Assembly (NCBI GenBank): GCA_911728435.2
Contig: OU452202.1
Span: 17,587,135-17,651,134, forward strand
Length of the DNA stretch: 64,000 bases
DNA from: Apoderus coryli
Taxonomy: Eukaryota > Arthropoda > Insecta > Coleoptera > Attelabidae
Direction of reading: 5' to 3'
Shown piece after piece: positions 22,825 to 34,098 of the stretch. The notes under the pieces were generated by a model, which searched no databases, was not told where the DNA came from, and saw nothing but the letters and a program-made list of their open reading frames with translations. How positions within the stretch are numbered: the stretch's first letter is position 1; every line of letters begins with the position of its first letter. Both the position numbers and the translations under genes were made by a program.

Positions 22825-25800
22825 ATGCCTGAGAGTGTGATACAACCTGCCAGCTTCATAACGATGGCGGAGATGGAGCCGGACTTGTCCACATTTGAAA
22901 ACAAGTCGGGCTTGGCTGAAGACATGAAGTTTTTAGCGTCAATGCCCGAATTGTGTGACGTGACCTTTCTTGTCGGTGATACTCGTGAGCCTGTATGTGC
23001 TGTCAAGGCAGTGCTTGCGGCACGCTCACGAGTGTTTCACAAGATGCTATACCAGGTAAGGACTGAACACTATTACCTATTCGTATTAAATCACTGGTGT
23101 GGTCTTTACAAAAATATGCTTATCCAGATCAAGAACTATGTATTGTGGTTAATTTTCTGTTTGGCACACACTGCAACCTAATTAATATTAATCCTGTTTG
23201 TCATCCAGAGGAAAAATTAACTAACAGTTGCAAAACAGCAAACCCATGGATGACGTAGCTTCTTCGCATGTCGGACTTTGCTTTTGCCTTATACAGACGC
23301 GACGGTCTTCTGTGGTAAAACAATTCAGATTTTCAAAATTCTTTCAACGTCTGATTTTGTAGACCTATTAGGACTACATTCTAGAATAGGTGCCATTTAT
23401 ATAGGGTGTTACATTATCCCGTAGCATATCAAACTTACGTTTTTTTAAATAGAATACCCTATATATTATTATTGCTTTCGATTCAGACATCTTATTAAAT
23501 GATTTTGATATAAGGTTTGTTTGCTCTAAAATGCATAGTTAACTAGATATTAAAAAATTAAATAAATAAAATATATATTTGTCAAAAAATTAAAAATAAT
23601 TTGTAGACATACATCAACAAATAAAACATAAGAATAATAATTAATACATGCATCGTCAAATAAATAAATAAATCAATTAAGATACTTAAAGTAAATTAAT
23701 TAAGTAAATACACAATCAATATATATACATATATATATACAAAACACACAATACAAACTACTATCCAGTGTGTGAATCGCTCAAAAATTAACGCACATTG
23801 AAAAAGTCACCTACTGTATAAAGCTTTTACTAACAAATACGGTTTTAGAGCTTTACGGAATCGAGGAAGGGATGATAGCAATTTGATTTCCATTGGCAGA
23901 GGGTTGTGCATTTTTTTTTTGCATTGTATAGGATCGAGCTTTTGATTAATTCGGAGGATGCGGCTGCCAGATAAAGATCATGTTCGGCGTTTCTAACCCG
24001 ATAGTTATGGAATGGTCTTTCAGAGACATCTGAAAGGTGTTTGCGGATTAAGCAGAGCGATTCCAATATGAATAAGGAAGGTAGTGTTAGTATTTTAAAT
24101 TTTCTGAAGAAGTCCTGGCAATGGGCTCTATAGTGCAATCTCAGTGAGTATCGAATAGCTCTTTGTTGTAATCTAAAAATACGCCCAAATTGCGTTGCAC
24201 AGCATGTACCCCAGAATAGGAGGGCGTATCGAAGATGGGATTCGAAGAGTGATAAGTAGACTGTTATGGAAGTTGACAAGTTAAGTTCTTTGGAAACTGA
24301 TCTTAACGCAAAACAGGCAGAGCTTAATTTTTTGTTAACGCGTCAATGTGCAACTTCCACTTCAGGGAGCTGTCAACAACAAGGTCCAGAAACTTCACAG
24401 AAGAAAGTGGAATTATTAAGTTCAAAAGACTGCAGTGCACCTTTATATGATACAGATTTTGTTTGCGCAGTGTTCAAGCACAACAGGTTAGAGTCACACC
24501 ATGATTTGATGGTGATTAAGTCTTTGGATATGGTACTATGAAGAGCCACACTATCCGGGCCGCACCAAGTGAAACTAGTATCACCAGCAAAGATACATAC
24601 TTTACCGCTGATGTCTAGGCACGTAATGTCGTTGATAAATAGCAAAAACAAAATAGGACACAACAGCGAACCCTGTGGAACTCCACCTGGAATAATTATA
24701 GATGTCTTAAGGCATTGTGGAAAAATTCCATTTTGGAATGACTTGTTAATTAAATCTGTGAAAAGGATTAATGTACATTCCTGTAGATTAGACAACATTT
24801 TCAAAGTGATTCCATCAGTTCCAGATGACACCTTGTTTTTGATGTCTTTAATTGTACTGCAAAGCTCTGGAGTTGCAACGGGTCGGTAAGCAATAACTTT
24901 ATAGTTGTATGTTCTCAACCGTTGAAATGTTGGCTTTAATAGTGAGATAACACCCTGTATAAATGGCACCTATTGTGTGTATACAAATTATGCTGACATT
25001 TGATCTAATTAATATCCACAGAAAATATTCATCATTATTAATATTTTAGGCTCCCAGTCCCCAAAGGAAAAAGGACCCACCTCCAAGAGAAAACAAATTG
25101 CGTCTATTCCTTAAAAGATCATCAGAACCCTTACTGAATTTACAGAATGCTTCACAACAGGTTAGTAATTAAAAATGAATTTTTAATACAAACTAACGTC
25201 AATGTATTATAAATATAACAAGAACACATAAATAAATAAATAATAACATTAATGAATTGCTTGTTACATAAAGTAACAAGGCTTTTAGTTATGTTGGAAA
25301 TTTGTTTCACACTACCATGCTTTCACCAGTTGATCCACAACTCATCAGTGGTGATCGGCAGGCAGTGTGACCCAAATTCCCAAAATTTGCGAAGAGCTTA
25401 TACTAGCACGAGAGATGACTGACAACAAGATGTTTTTGGTGAGATCTAGTGCGAGCAGGCAATATGCCCGGTGAAACACAGTTCACAAACGATGGCCCGA
25501 CAAGAAGTAACTCCATTAAATCTTATTGCCAGCACTAGCGACCCGTCTGATGAACGCATGGTAGTGTGAAACAAATTTTCAACGTAACTAAAAGTCTTGT
25601 TACTGTTTGTAAGCCTCCCGACAGGGAATTCGGGCGCATCTAGTGTTGGCAATAGGATTTAATGGAGTTGTTACTTGTTTCACCGGGCATATTACCTGGT
25701 CACACTAGATGTCGCCGAAAACATCTTGTTGTCAATAATAACATTAACTAGAATAAAACATTGCTGTGTATAAATTTAGAGAGGCTTCACCCAGCAGCTG

Positions 25801-28800
25801 GCCCCCATCCAAGAGGTAAAATCCGATAATTCCTTAACTCCTACAAATACAGAAGCGGATCTAAAACAGCTTTCAAAACATAGACAACTCACATCAAAAG
25901 TTTTATAGACGCAATTTTAAAACTTACTGCCGAATATTTTTTTTTTTATTTTAGAAAAAATATTCTTTAGATTTATGTAATGGGCTTCAAAATGGGTATA
26001 CTGGATCCGCTTCTGTGTCAAGGTTGTATTGTACACATAATTGATTTATTGCATTTCCTATTGTTAGTTCTTTGCTTGCTGTTCGTTTAGCTATTGCCTG
26101 TTCTTATCACTTTTTCAAATAAATTTATATAATTTTCATTGGTATATAGAAGGAAGATAATGAAAATTTATCTAGGTAGCAATAATTTTGTGGCATGGCT
26201 GACAAAATCACTGGATTTATCAATGTGATGGCCATCTCGATGGCCTGATTTAACACTACGCGATGAAATAGTTTGTCTGGAAATAAAAATCGGATTATTG
26301 ACGAATTGAACGAAAAATTATAGATTTATAAATTTAAAATTTGTGAATTGGTACGACTATGATATTCTGAAGATCTCATGATAAGAGAGAAACGAATCTC
26401 GACCAATGCGCCAGTTAGATTGCAATGTAACTGGATTGGGTTATGTAAAGCCAGTAAATTTGACTGCTTGTCACAAATTTAATGTATCGTCGACGACAAC
26501 TATAGTATATTGTGCAACGAACATGTAATGACATATATTTCCTGCGAGTATGATCAAACAACATCTAAATCATACGAGTAGGAAATGGCCTTTTCATGTC
26601 AGTTTCACACTATACTTTTTCTACGACTTGTTTAATGCTTTTGAATAAATTAAACATCAGAATTTTTAGCAAAATACTTATTTGTTTTTCGAAACTTACC
26701 CAATACTTGCCCTGTTAGCGTAAGCCTAAATACGATGAGTTAAAAGTATTAAATTGAATAGGTGGTGCTAAACTATATTCACCATCACTATCACTGTTTT
26801 TCTTTATATAAATCGCTTTGAAACCTTCTGGCAATTTGGTTTAATTGTATTGTCGGTGTTGCTATGGTGATTTTCCATAACCAATGCTACTTTTGTCATT
26901 ACCAGGAAATTTACCCATGTATGTTTAAATATAAGGGCATTTAAAGACAGTCGTAGAAAAAATATATTTTAAGAATTGCTTGTTACATAAAGCAACAAGA
27001 CTTTAAGTTATGTTGGAAATTTGTTTCACACTACCATGCTTTCACCAGACGGCCGTTTCGTCGATCCACGACTCATCAGTGGTGATCGGCAGGCAGTGTG
27101 ACCCAAACTTCCAACATTTACAAAGAGCTTATACTAGCACGAGAATTGATTGAGAGAGCACGCTAGATGTCGCCAAAAACATCTCTCTCTCTCAAATATA
27201 TTTTAGTTTCATTTGATTCTACAACCAGATTTTGCCACAGCGTTGCTACAAAGCAGTAATTTTCAGTCCTGTAGCTTACGGTAGTTTTGAATATACACAA
27301 AGTTATATATTTTTTTTTTGAAATGTAGTATTTTACTGAACACTTAATTCCACAGGGTATCTTTTCAATATTGTCTTGTCTTAAGATGGGTACAAACTTA
27401 CAACAAAACCTTGTCGCGAACATCGCTGCAAACCTCGTTGCGAACATAGTGATATTTTAAAAAAATCGCGTACATGGTAGTGAACATTATGGCGGTGCAT
27501 AACGGCGATCCGATTTTAGTCAATCAGTGACTGGGTCCTCACTTGCAACAAAGCAGCGAAAGAGATTGCATTGCCCGTCCACACATAGGCACAATGATGT
27601 TCGCGACGACGACGTTCGGTTCGTGGTTTTGTTGCAAGTCTGAACGCAGCTTTATACTATGATGCATGCTAGTAATGTCTCAGTGGGAAAATGTTGCATG
27701 GAACCCTTTGTCAAATAATACGGAACCTAAAAAGTCGTCACCTTATTATGCAACTGGTGACTCCGTGAGGAAGCAATGAAATTCCCCATCCAACGATAAC
27801 TAACTCAAATTTTAATCATGGTTTGAAGACCATGTCACAATCTGTTAAGTAAATTTGCAAAAACAGAAAGTTACGCTGGAAAATTTGATATTTAATGATG
27901 ACACTGACTTTAAAGCTTACCTTGGGAATTATTCTGCAGTAACTTGCTCGATTTGTCATCTGAAAATCTGCAACATGTCTAGGGTCTTGATACGTTTAGG
28001 GGTTTCTATGTTATTTCCAAACCAAATATACACTTTTATAAAGAAATATAAAATGGTTTTTGATGGTTTACGTAAGACATAAATATTCCCAATACATTGT
28101 TTTCACTAGAACTCGTGACGTAGGGTTTCATCCAGCGATGTTCCGTATCAGAAAGTTTATATGAGAATAATTTTTCAACAAGTTATAAAGTAGCATTTTT
28201 AAATAAATTCCAGCCCCAATCCCACCATCATCAGACCCTCATCATTGAAGAGTTCGAACCGGACGTATTTCGTCAATTGATAGAATATATTCATACTGGA
28301 TGTGTCACATTGCAACCCCGAACACTTTTGGGTAAATTTAAAGTACATTTTAACACGAATTTGTTGAAAATATTGTTTTGTTTAAGGTGTAATGAATGCT
28401 GCTGATTATTACGGACTGGATGAATTGAGAGGGGCTTGTTCAGGATTTGTACAATGTTGCATCAATGTTGATACAGTTTGTGCGCTATTAGCTTCAGCAG
28501 AGCGTTATATCCAGTATAAATGTACTAAATCATTAGTTCAAAAGGTAACCCATAGTATACTGCCGTCATTAGCAAAAACGCCGTATCTATAGCGAAATTA
28601 AAATGGAGTAAATTTGATTTTAGTTTAATAGGTTAGCCGTTGGAAAACATTTTTTCAAAGTGTGGTTTTCTTGCTTTATATAATATTATAAACTGAAAGA
28701 ATCCTACCTAACACAAAAAAGGTCGAAAAAACGATATATTTATTATATATTTATTCTAAAAATGCATTTACTGCGTTCTTTCTAAGCATCAAATAAATAA

Positions 28801-31089
28801 ATAAAATCTACCTGCTTAGAACAAACGCAGTGCTGCTTTTTTACAAAGTAGTGTAACATATTTTTAATATTTTTAACGGCGCAACATAATAAAACAATAT
28901 ATAAGAATCAGCTGGAAACTCTTATTTTTGAATGTAAAGGAACAAATGACGAATTATCATAACATACTTTTCTTAATCTTAATTACATCAGTTTTGTTCA
29001 GTTCAACAGTAGGCATATTTAGCCAAAACTCTCTTTGATTTTTGAGTAAAATTTAGTCAAGAGTTTTAAGTAAAGCACCCCTTTTCACTACTGGAATGGT
29101 CGATGAATTTTCAATCTCTTTTTCATCGCTTTAACAGTCAAAAAATCGGAGTTGGGCGATTTATAAAACAGAAACTTACAACCTCGAATCGCAGTTATTT
29201 GGAGTATATTTTTTTATATATACACGATTGGGTTGCTTCAGTTTATTTTTGAAGTGTGGTTTTTGCACAGTTTGACCCATCTCCTTAACATTCACTTTTC
29301 CCCTGTTTGAAGATTCTACTGAACTCACAAAATCCGAAAAATCCTATGTTGTTGTAAAAGTGGCATAAATATATTATGAATTTTAGGCTTTGTACTTGAG
29401 ATACGGCATTTTTACCAAGTACGTAAGATATATACTGGAATAAGGACTATGTTGACGTAAAAAAATTCCCTTGGACGCTGTTGCGGCGTTTTTGCTAAGC
29501 ACGGCAGTATACAAATGTTTCTATTTCTATTTTTACTATCAAGTTCTCATTTTCTAGTGTATTCCAATTGCTTGCTATAGGCACTGCACTGTTTCGAACT
29601 GTCGTTGTACTTCATGACTTTATATAGTACTTGTTTTCAATTTCACGACTAATTTCTTCTTATTCTTTAGAATAGAAGTTTTTGTAATTCTTGTTTTTGT
29701 TCTTCTAAACAATTCTTTAATTTGCTATTGTTTTGTTCGATTACTTTTCGCACCATTTCTAGACAATATCAATATCAACTTCTACTCTTCTTTTTAGCAG
29801 CACGTCGCCTCCTGTCTAATAATACTAAAGGCCTTTATTGAGGATAAGAAGTACAACGCTGATTTGTTTCTCTATTCACAAGTTTGCGTTGTTGGCTTCC
29901 GTTAATATTTCTATCTGAGATTTCATAAACTGTTATCAGCAAAAGAAATGTTTTCTGTTACATCAACTAAGACTGAATCATCAGTGTTATTATAATTATG
30001 AGGGCATAATTTTTTGAGACAATGAGGTGGGTAAAGTTTTATAGAAATTGTTGAATGATTGTGAATTTTCATGAGCCTTAAAGTGTTTGGAAATATTCCA
30101 TTTCAGTATCCCCTGCTGCTTCAGGTGAATTTTAAAGTTAAAGTTCATACAGATATAGCTAAGATGTTAAAAGCACCTGATGTTTAGGAGTTCAGTTTTG
30201 ATATCCAAACAAAAGCAAAGATTTCCATTGAGAAAATTGGTTGGCAAAAAACAGCTATTTGACTAGGTATAAATTTTAACTTCAGATAGACAAGGATTGA
30301 CATTATTTGAACCAGTTTTCTACTTTTCTAAGAGGAATCTTGCTGAGATGCTGCTACAGGTTTCCTTCATGTTCTTCATTATTCTCGTCGCCTTGTTGTT
30401 GATTGGGCTAATTACAAATAATCATGTTTTCTAAGTCTGCTTTGGAAAACCATTCTGTTTTGTTTTAGGTATTAGACTTTGTTGACGAACATGGTAATGA
30501 AGTACTGAATTTGGGATCATTCACATTATTACCACAACACGTTGTCAGGTTAATTTTGGCAAGAGACGAATTGCAAGCTGACGAATTTACAAAATTCCAA
30601 GCTGCATTAATGTGGGGTAAGTTTATTGCTAAATATAACTAACACTTAGTTAACAAAATTTTTCTTATAGGTAAAAAATACTGCGACAGTAATCCAAGTA
30701 CAATTCTAAAAGACGTTATTGGAAATTTTTTAGAATATATTCAATTCCACAAAATTCCAGCAAACGTTTTAATGCGTGAAATCCATCCACTTGGTCTTGT
30801 CCCCTACAGTATAATAATGAATGCTCTAGCTTATCAGGTGGAGTGTCTTTCAATTTTATTCTTAACATTGTCAGGTTATGTCAAAGTTATTTATGATTTA
30901 CATTTGTAACAGGCAGACCCGCAAAGTATCGACCCCGCCAAGCTGTCACCAAACCGGGTTCGGAGGCAAGGACAGGGTCGTTCTATGAGCGTTCAAAGCT
31001 CATTGGACCCATACGGATCCAACACAACTTTAAGTTCAAGTAATTCCAGTGAATTGGCCTCATCGGATGGCAAGCATTCGAGCAATTAA
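22825..31089 (+). CDS. gprs: BTB-BACK domain protein, orthologue of Drosophila serine-enriched protein gprs
   Basis: Coding exons: 22825-23055, 25050-25160, 25780-25815, 28214-28331, 28387-28544, 30469-30616, 30671-30837, 30913-31089; all GT-AG and in phase, 381 aa. The first exon opens at an ATG directly after an acceptor (TTTTTACAG), so untranslated exons lie upstream; MAEMEPDLSTFENKSG a few codons later is an alternative start. The BTB domain begins at residues 44-77 (CDVTFLVGDTREPV, LAARSRVFHKML). A linker in exons 2-3 (PSPQRKKDPPPRENKLRLFL) interrupts it, and it resumes at TLIIEEFEPDVFRQLIEYIH. BACK-type helices follow (ASAERYIQYKCTKSLVQKVL, REIHPLGLVPYSIIMNALAY). BTB-BACK proteins are usually adaptors, often for cullin-3; no Kelch repeats follow. 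Identification is from recalled similarity. The tail may extend past the stop. Confidence 0.9.
23388..24972. repeat. Long-range inverted repeat enclosing a retrotransposon, in gprs intron 1
   Basis: AATAGGTGCCATTTATATAG near 23388 and its inverted copy at 24945-24970 match over about 27 bases (one mismatch), continuing into AGGGTGTTA / TAACACCCT. The pair would be the ends of a DNA element into which the retrotransposon below inserted. Confidence 0.6.
23650..24955 (-). pseudogene. Jockey/I-type non-LTR retrotransposon remnant
   Basis: The minus strand carries RT pieces in order: PVATPELCSTIKDIKNKV, SSGTDGITLKMLS, then a deletion straight to GGVPQGSLLCPILFLLFIND. The catalytic block is mutated to FAGDTS. 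A thumb (YALLFWGTCCATQFGRIFRL) and a C-terminal block (RNAEHDLYLAAASSELIKSS) follow in a shifted frame. An AAAT-repeat tail lies near 23650-23670. It is dead. Confidence 0.85.
25255..25750. repeat. Hammerhead-bearing repeat: two decayed copies, head to head
   Basis: Copy 1 (about 25255-25430) matches 26968-27160 closely (GAATTGCTTGTTACATAAAG, TTGTTTCACACTACCATGCT). Copy 2 (about 25540-25650) is the same sequence inverted. In copy 1 the hammerhead keeps stem I and stem II (changed from GTCG/CGAC to GTTG/CAAC) but has lost the 12 bases GAAACGGCCGTC. In copy 2 the core is also deleted. Sequences GTGAGATCTAGTG and CACTAGATGTCGCC border the unit. Confidence 0.75.
26505..26970. repeat. Interspersed repeat, copy 2 (see 945-1430)
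   Basis: Same family and orientation as 945-1430, including the start TATTGTGCAACGAACATG and the end ACAGTCGTAGAAAAAATAT. It abuts a hammerhead-bearing repeat at 26968. It is intronic in gprs. Confidence 0.7.
26968..27190 (-). repeat. Hammerhead-bearing repeat, best-preserved copy
   Basis: About 190 bases match the copies at 25255-25750. This copy retains the complete ribozyme core (27042-27085). It ends in CTAGATGTCGCCAAAAACATC, a phrase also found near 50905 (CTAGATGTCGCCATAT). No coding frame. Size and content suit a non-autonomous retroelement or a retrozyme-like monomer. Confidence 0.7.
27042..27085 (-). ncRNA. Hammerhead ribozyme, complete consensus
   Basis: Minus strand in order: TCACCA (stem I), CTGATGA, GTCG-TGGAT-CGAC (stem II and loop), GAAA, CGGCCGTC (palindromic stem III ending in the cut site GUC), TGGTGA (stem I). 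Stem I is six perfect pairs and stem II four. All core residues (C3-A9, G12-A14, A15.1-U16.1, C17) are present. The stem III palindrome ACGGCCGT is too short for a good monomer hairpin, but can pair between two molecules, as described for other short-stem-III hammerheads. Cleavage would follow the C of GTC. Confidence 0.85.
27396..27639. mobile_element. Small MITE in gprs intron 3
   Basis: ACTTACAACAAAACC on the left and GGTTTTGTTGCAAGT on the right are inverted (14 of 15). A second inverted block GTCGCGAACATC / GATGTTCGCGAC lies inside. No coding frame. Ends of this type (AACAAAACC in a CpG-rich MITE) are common in PIF/Harbinger derivatives, but I cannot fix the target duplication. Confidence 0.55.
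28545..30468. other. gprs intron 5, no feature seen
   Basis: AT-rich intron of 1.9 kb. I found no coding frame, no obvious inverted ends and no tandem array. Confidence 0.5.
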
Positions 31090-31414
31090 CATAAGGCCGC
31101 TGCTGCGTCCCATCCTGACAAAAGTAAATACCATAATATGCCCTCAATATTTGAGGTTCTAAATTATAGTTTTATATAGCTCTATGAAAATGACCATTAT
31201 ATTTTCTATTTTTCTTCTGTGTTGCAGTGTATCCACCGCCCGTATCCACCACCTCACCGCACACTCAGATACGTGTGCCACCAACTGTGACCATCTCCGC
31301 TACAACGCCATCGCCAAGCAGCAGCCCACAGCATTCTTCGCCTGCACATACTTTTACGTTCACTATAATTTTAAAGAAAATCACTCCCATGGAGGAATTA
31401 TTGTGAAGAAACAT
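31090..31414 (+). other. Possible alternative or read-through 3' exon of gprs
   Basis: After the TAA at 31087-31089 the same frame stays open (HKAAAASHPDK) to a donor AAAA|GTAAAT at about 31123. A strong acceptor, TTTCTTCTGTGTTGCAG, precedes 31228, and joining there keeps the frame, giving YPPPVSTTSPHTQIRVPPT and a Ser/Pro/Thr-rich stretch ending at a TGA near 31404. The sequence looks coding (serine-rich, as the fly protein's name implies). An earlier donor in the last exon (TCAA|GTAATT) would also join in frame. Confidence 0.45.
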
Positions 31415-31708
31415 GAAACTATTTTCATATCTATTGAAAAAACTGCCAAAATTTTCCTAAACTATACTGTAACTTATAATCGGTGACCTTTTTCCTGACC
31501 GGAGGCTTATACCGTATACCTAGAAATAGCGTATTTTTATTCTATCAATTTACATAAATTATTGTAGTCAACTATTTTTTCTGTACCTAGAAAAAATATT
31601 ATTAAAATTTAGTTGCAATATTTAAAAAATGTAGAAACCGACCTTAATGTTCATAAAATGCCTTCCCTTATGCGCAGCAGTGGCTCCCTAGCATAGCTAA
31701 GCTAAGGA

Positions 31709-31714
31709 AATAAA
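31709..31714 (+). promoter_or_regulatory. Candidate polyadenylation signal AATAAA for gprs
   Basis: AATAAA lies 620 bases after the first gprs stop, and another AATAAA is near 32142. Either could end the transcript. Confidence 0.35.
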
Positions 31715-31719
31715 CAATG

Positions 31720-32428
31720 TCTAATAACTGAGCAGATTTGTTGACTTTATCAAATTCAAATGCTTCAATTAAATCATATGCACATTATTGCAGCTTGGTC
31801 GGGTACTAACAGGCAATAAGGCGTAATTCTTCTACGCGAGATATCTGCTATTTTGAACTATTTTTGACTTCAGTCTTGTAATATGCTTTTTAAAACTGAC
31901 AAAATCTGTATTCTTAAAGGGCAAACATGTGTTGTGTGAGTGTTTAGATGTATATGAGTATAAGGACAAAAAATTATATGTATTATATCGATTACATGTA
32001 AAATAATAGATTTAAGTAAGAGAAAAACTAAAATATGGGCATTAGAATAATTAGATTTATTTACTGTGTTTACAATGTGTTTTATTTTCTTCTTCTAAAC
32101 AACCATCTACTATCCTTCTCCAAGTAACTCAATTGGGAATAAAAATAAAGACATGAAGGAAATCGAACACCGGGGCATTCTAAAGTTGCAGTATAAGCAA
32201 GGAAAGCCTGTTCAAACCATTATGTATGTAAGAGATGTCTTCGGTGTGGTTTACAAGTGGCATGGGCTTTCTAAGAGTGGTAGAAAAGCTCACGAAAACG
32301 AGTATCATGGCCTATAATATAATATCGTTATTAACCATAAGTTGGTACTACAACAAGTACATTGGTACGTCATGTAAAACTAAAAAAACAATACAACAAA
32401 ATACAATACTATATATATAGAACAAAAT
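31720..32428. other. Intergenic, no gene seen
   Basis: Downstream flank of gprs; AT-rich without recognisable content. Confidence 0.4.
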
Positions 32429-32905
32429 TCACAAACTACCCATTGAGATATCCCACAACACTATACCGAAGCAGAAAATTCCTGCAGGCTGTAGAATGCA
32501 CCATTCGTCAAATAACTTTAATAATTTCTTAAAACTACTCTCAGTTTGGCAGTCTCTCATGCTCGAGGGAAGAAGATTAAAAATACGAATAACCTGAATA
32601 CAACGGCGATCTCTTTGTTTAGGGCGAGGTAAATACAAACGATCTCTCCCTCGAGTATGATAATCATGATTATCTCCGCATGTTCGGGCTCGACTCCTGC
32701 TGGTAAATATGGAACAGAGCAACTTATAAAGATATATGCACGGGACAGTGAGGATATTAGTTTTCCTAAAAGCATGTTTACAAGTGTCTCTATATGGAAT
32801 ATTAAATATATATCGTATTACTCTTTTTTGCAGTATAAATACTCTGTCCACCTCTGTGCATCTACCCCAACTGGCTATATTGTATGCATCACTGAGTATA
32901 TAAAA
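32429..32905 (-). pseudogene. Non-LTR retrotransposon C-terminal fragment
   Basis: The minus strand reads VDRVFILQKRVIRYIFNIPY, TNILTVPCIYLYKLLCSIF, HDYHTRGRDRLYLPRPKQRD and IRIFNLLPSSMRDCQTESSF, the standard series of blocks at the end of Jockey-type ORF2. Upstream RT domains are absent, so it is a 5'-truncated insertion between gprs and the pickpocket gene. Confidence 0.85.
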
Positions 32906-32909
32906 GCAT

Positions 32910-34098
32910 AATACACAGAAATAAGTGAAGATTTGTCCATATAATTCTTTAAAGAATGCAGGACGTACAGATTTCTATTGAGTTTGCTACAGAGGTTGTC
33001 AATATGTCCAACCCAACCCAATTCCTAGTCTAGTAGATTCTTCTTTTAAATGAAAACTTGCTGTATCCTAAATAATATTTATTTATTGTTTTACATTTTT
33101 GTTTATACACTGCAATAATATATTATTATTTAATATAACTCGATACGTCGACAGTTTATTGACCGGAATCCTACAAATTGAATGTTGAATATTTACTTTC
33201 CCGAATTCTACGAAAAGTATTGTGAACGGGCTAAAAAATAAATAGAGATAAAGACGGATGTAACCATTTTGATGCCCCTGAAACGTGTCTGTATGTATTA
33301 TTCCATGATAGCTCCTAAACACTTCAACCAATTGAGCTAAATTTTGGTATTTGAATTTGGGGGAGTGCTAGGAGGAATCCATTAGTTTGTGATAGTAGTG
33401 GACACAACCCTTCAAATTTTCAAATACCGGTAAGGGTCGAGTGACACATCATTTGAAAACATTTTTTATCTGCTCTCAGCTCTTGCAATTTTTTTTTATT
33501 TCTAATTTTTGACAAAAGTAGTTGGGTATTAGACTGTAAAAATGTTATATTTAGCCTTTTAAGTAGTTGAATTGGTGTTAAAAATACGGAACCAAAAATT
33601 GCTGTACCATAGGCGTCCGTGAACTGTCTTTAAAAGGGTGAGAAAAATCTGTAACCAAGATAACTCAAAACTCACTTAACAGATGTTCAACAAATTTGGT
33701 ACAAAAATACTTAATGACATTTCTAGATGCTGATTAACTTTCGAACCGAACCGTACACCTACATGTTCCGATATCATATGGATTTAATCCTCAGTAGAGG
33801 GAGAACACACGGTAAGGAATAAATAATGCGTGCTTTTTTATGTTGACGCCTCTGTTTAATATTTATTAAAACATCTCTATTAACATGTTAATTCTTTTAT
33901 TATGGCACACCTCTCCATTTATAAATGAAAGGGGTTGGGCTATGATATCATAAAAGCAAATATGTAATTTAGTTCACGTCAACCCTTACATTATACATTT
34001 TATTCCAGTTCAAATTAAACTTATTAGTTGTCGTAAACAACTTAAAATAAAAATTGTCCGCTGCTATTGAAGTGGGGTCCAAAATATACAAAATAAAA
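32910..34098. other. Intergenic region upstream of the pickpocket gene
   Basis: No gene found. The promoter of the channel gene must lie here or just upstream of 34099, but no clear core element stands out. Confidence 0.3.

Noticed and set aside
24266..24541. Plus-strand frame of 91 codons
   Set aside because: Antisense of the retrotransposon RT remnant.
28230..28250. CATCATCAG string resembling a hammerhead core
   Set aside because: It lies in a gprs coding exon and has no GAAA partner or stems.
31184..31486. Separate small secreted protein with an N-terminal hydrophobic stretch (MKMTIIFSIFLLCCSVST)
   Set aside because: The hydrophobic part is the intron's pyrimidine-rich tract before an acceptor; a gprs alternative exon in another frame explains the rest better.
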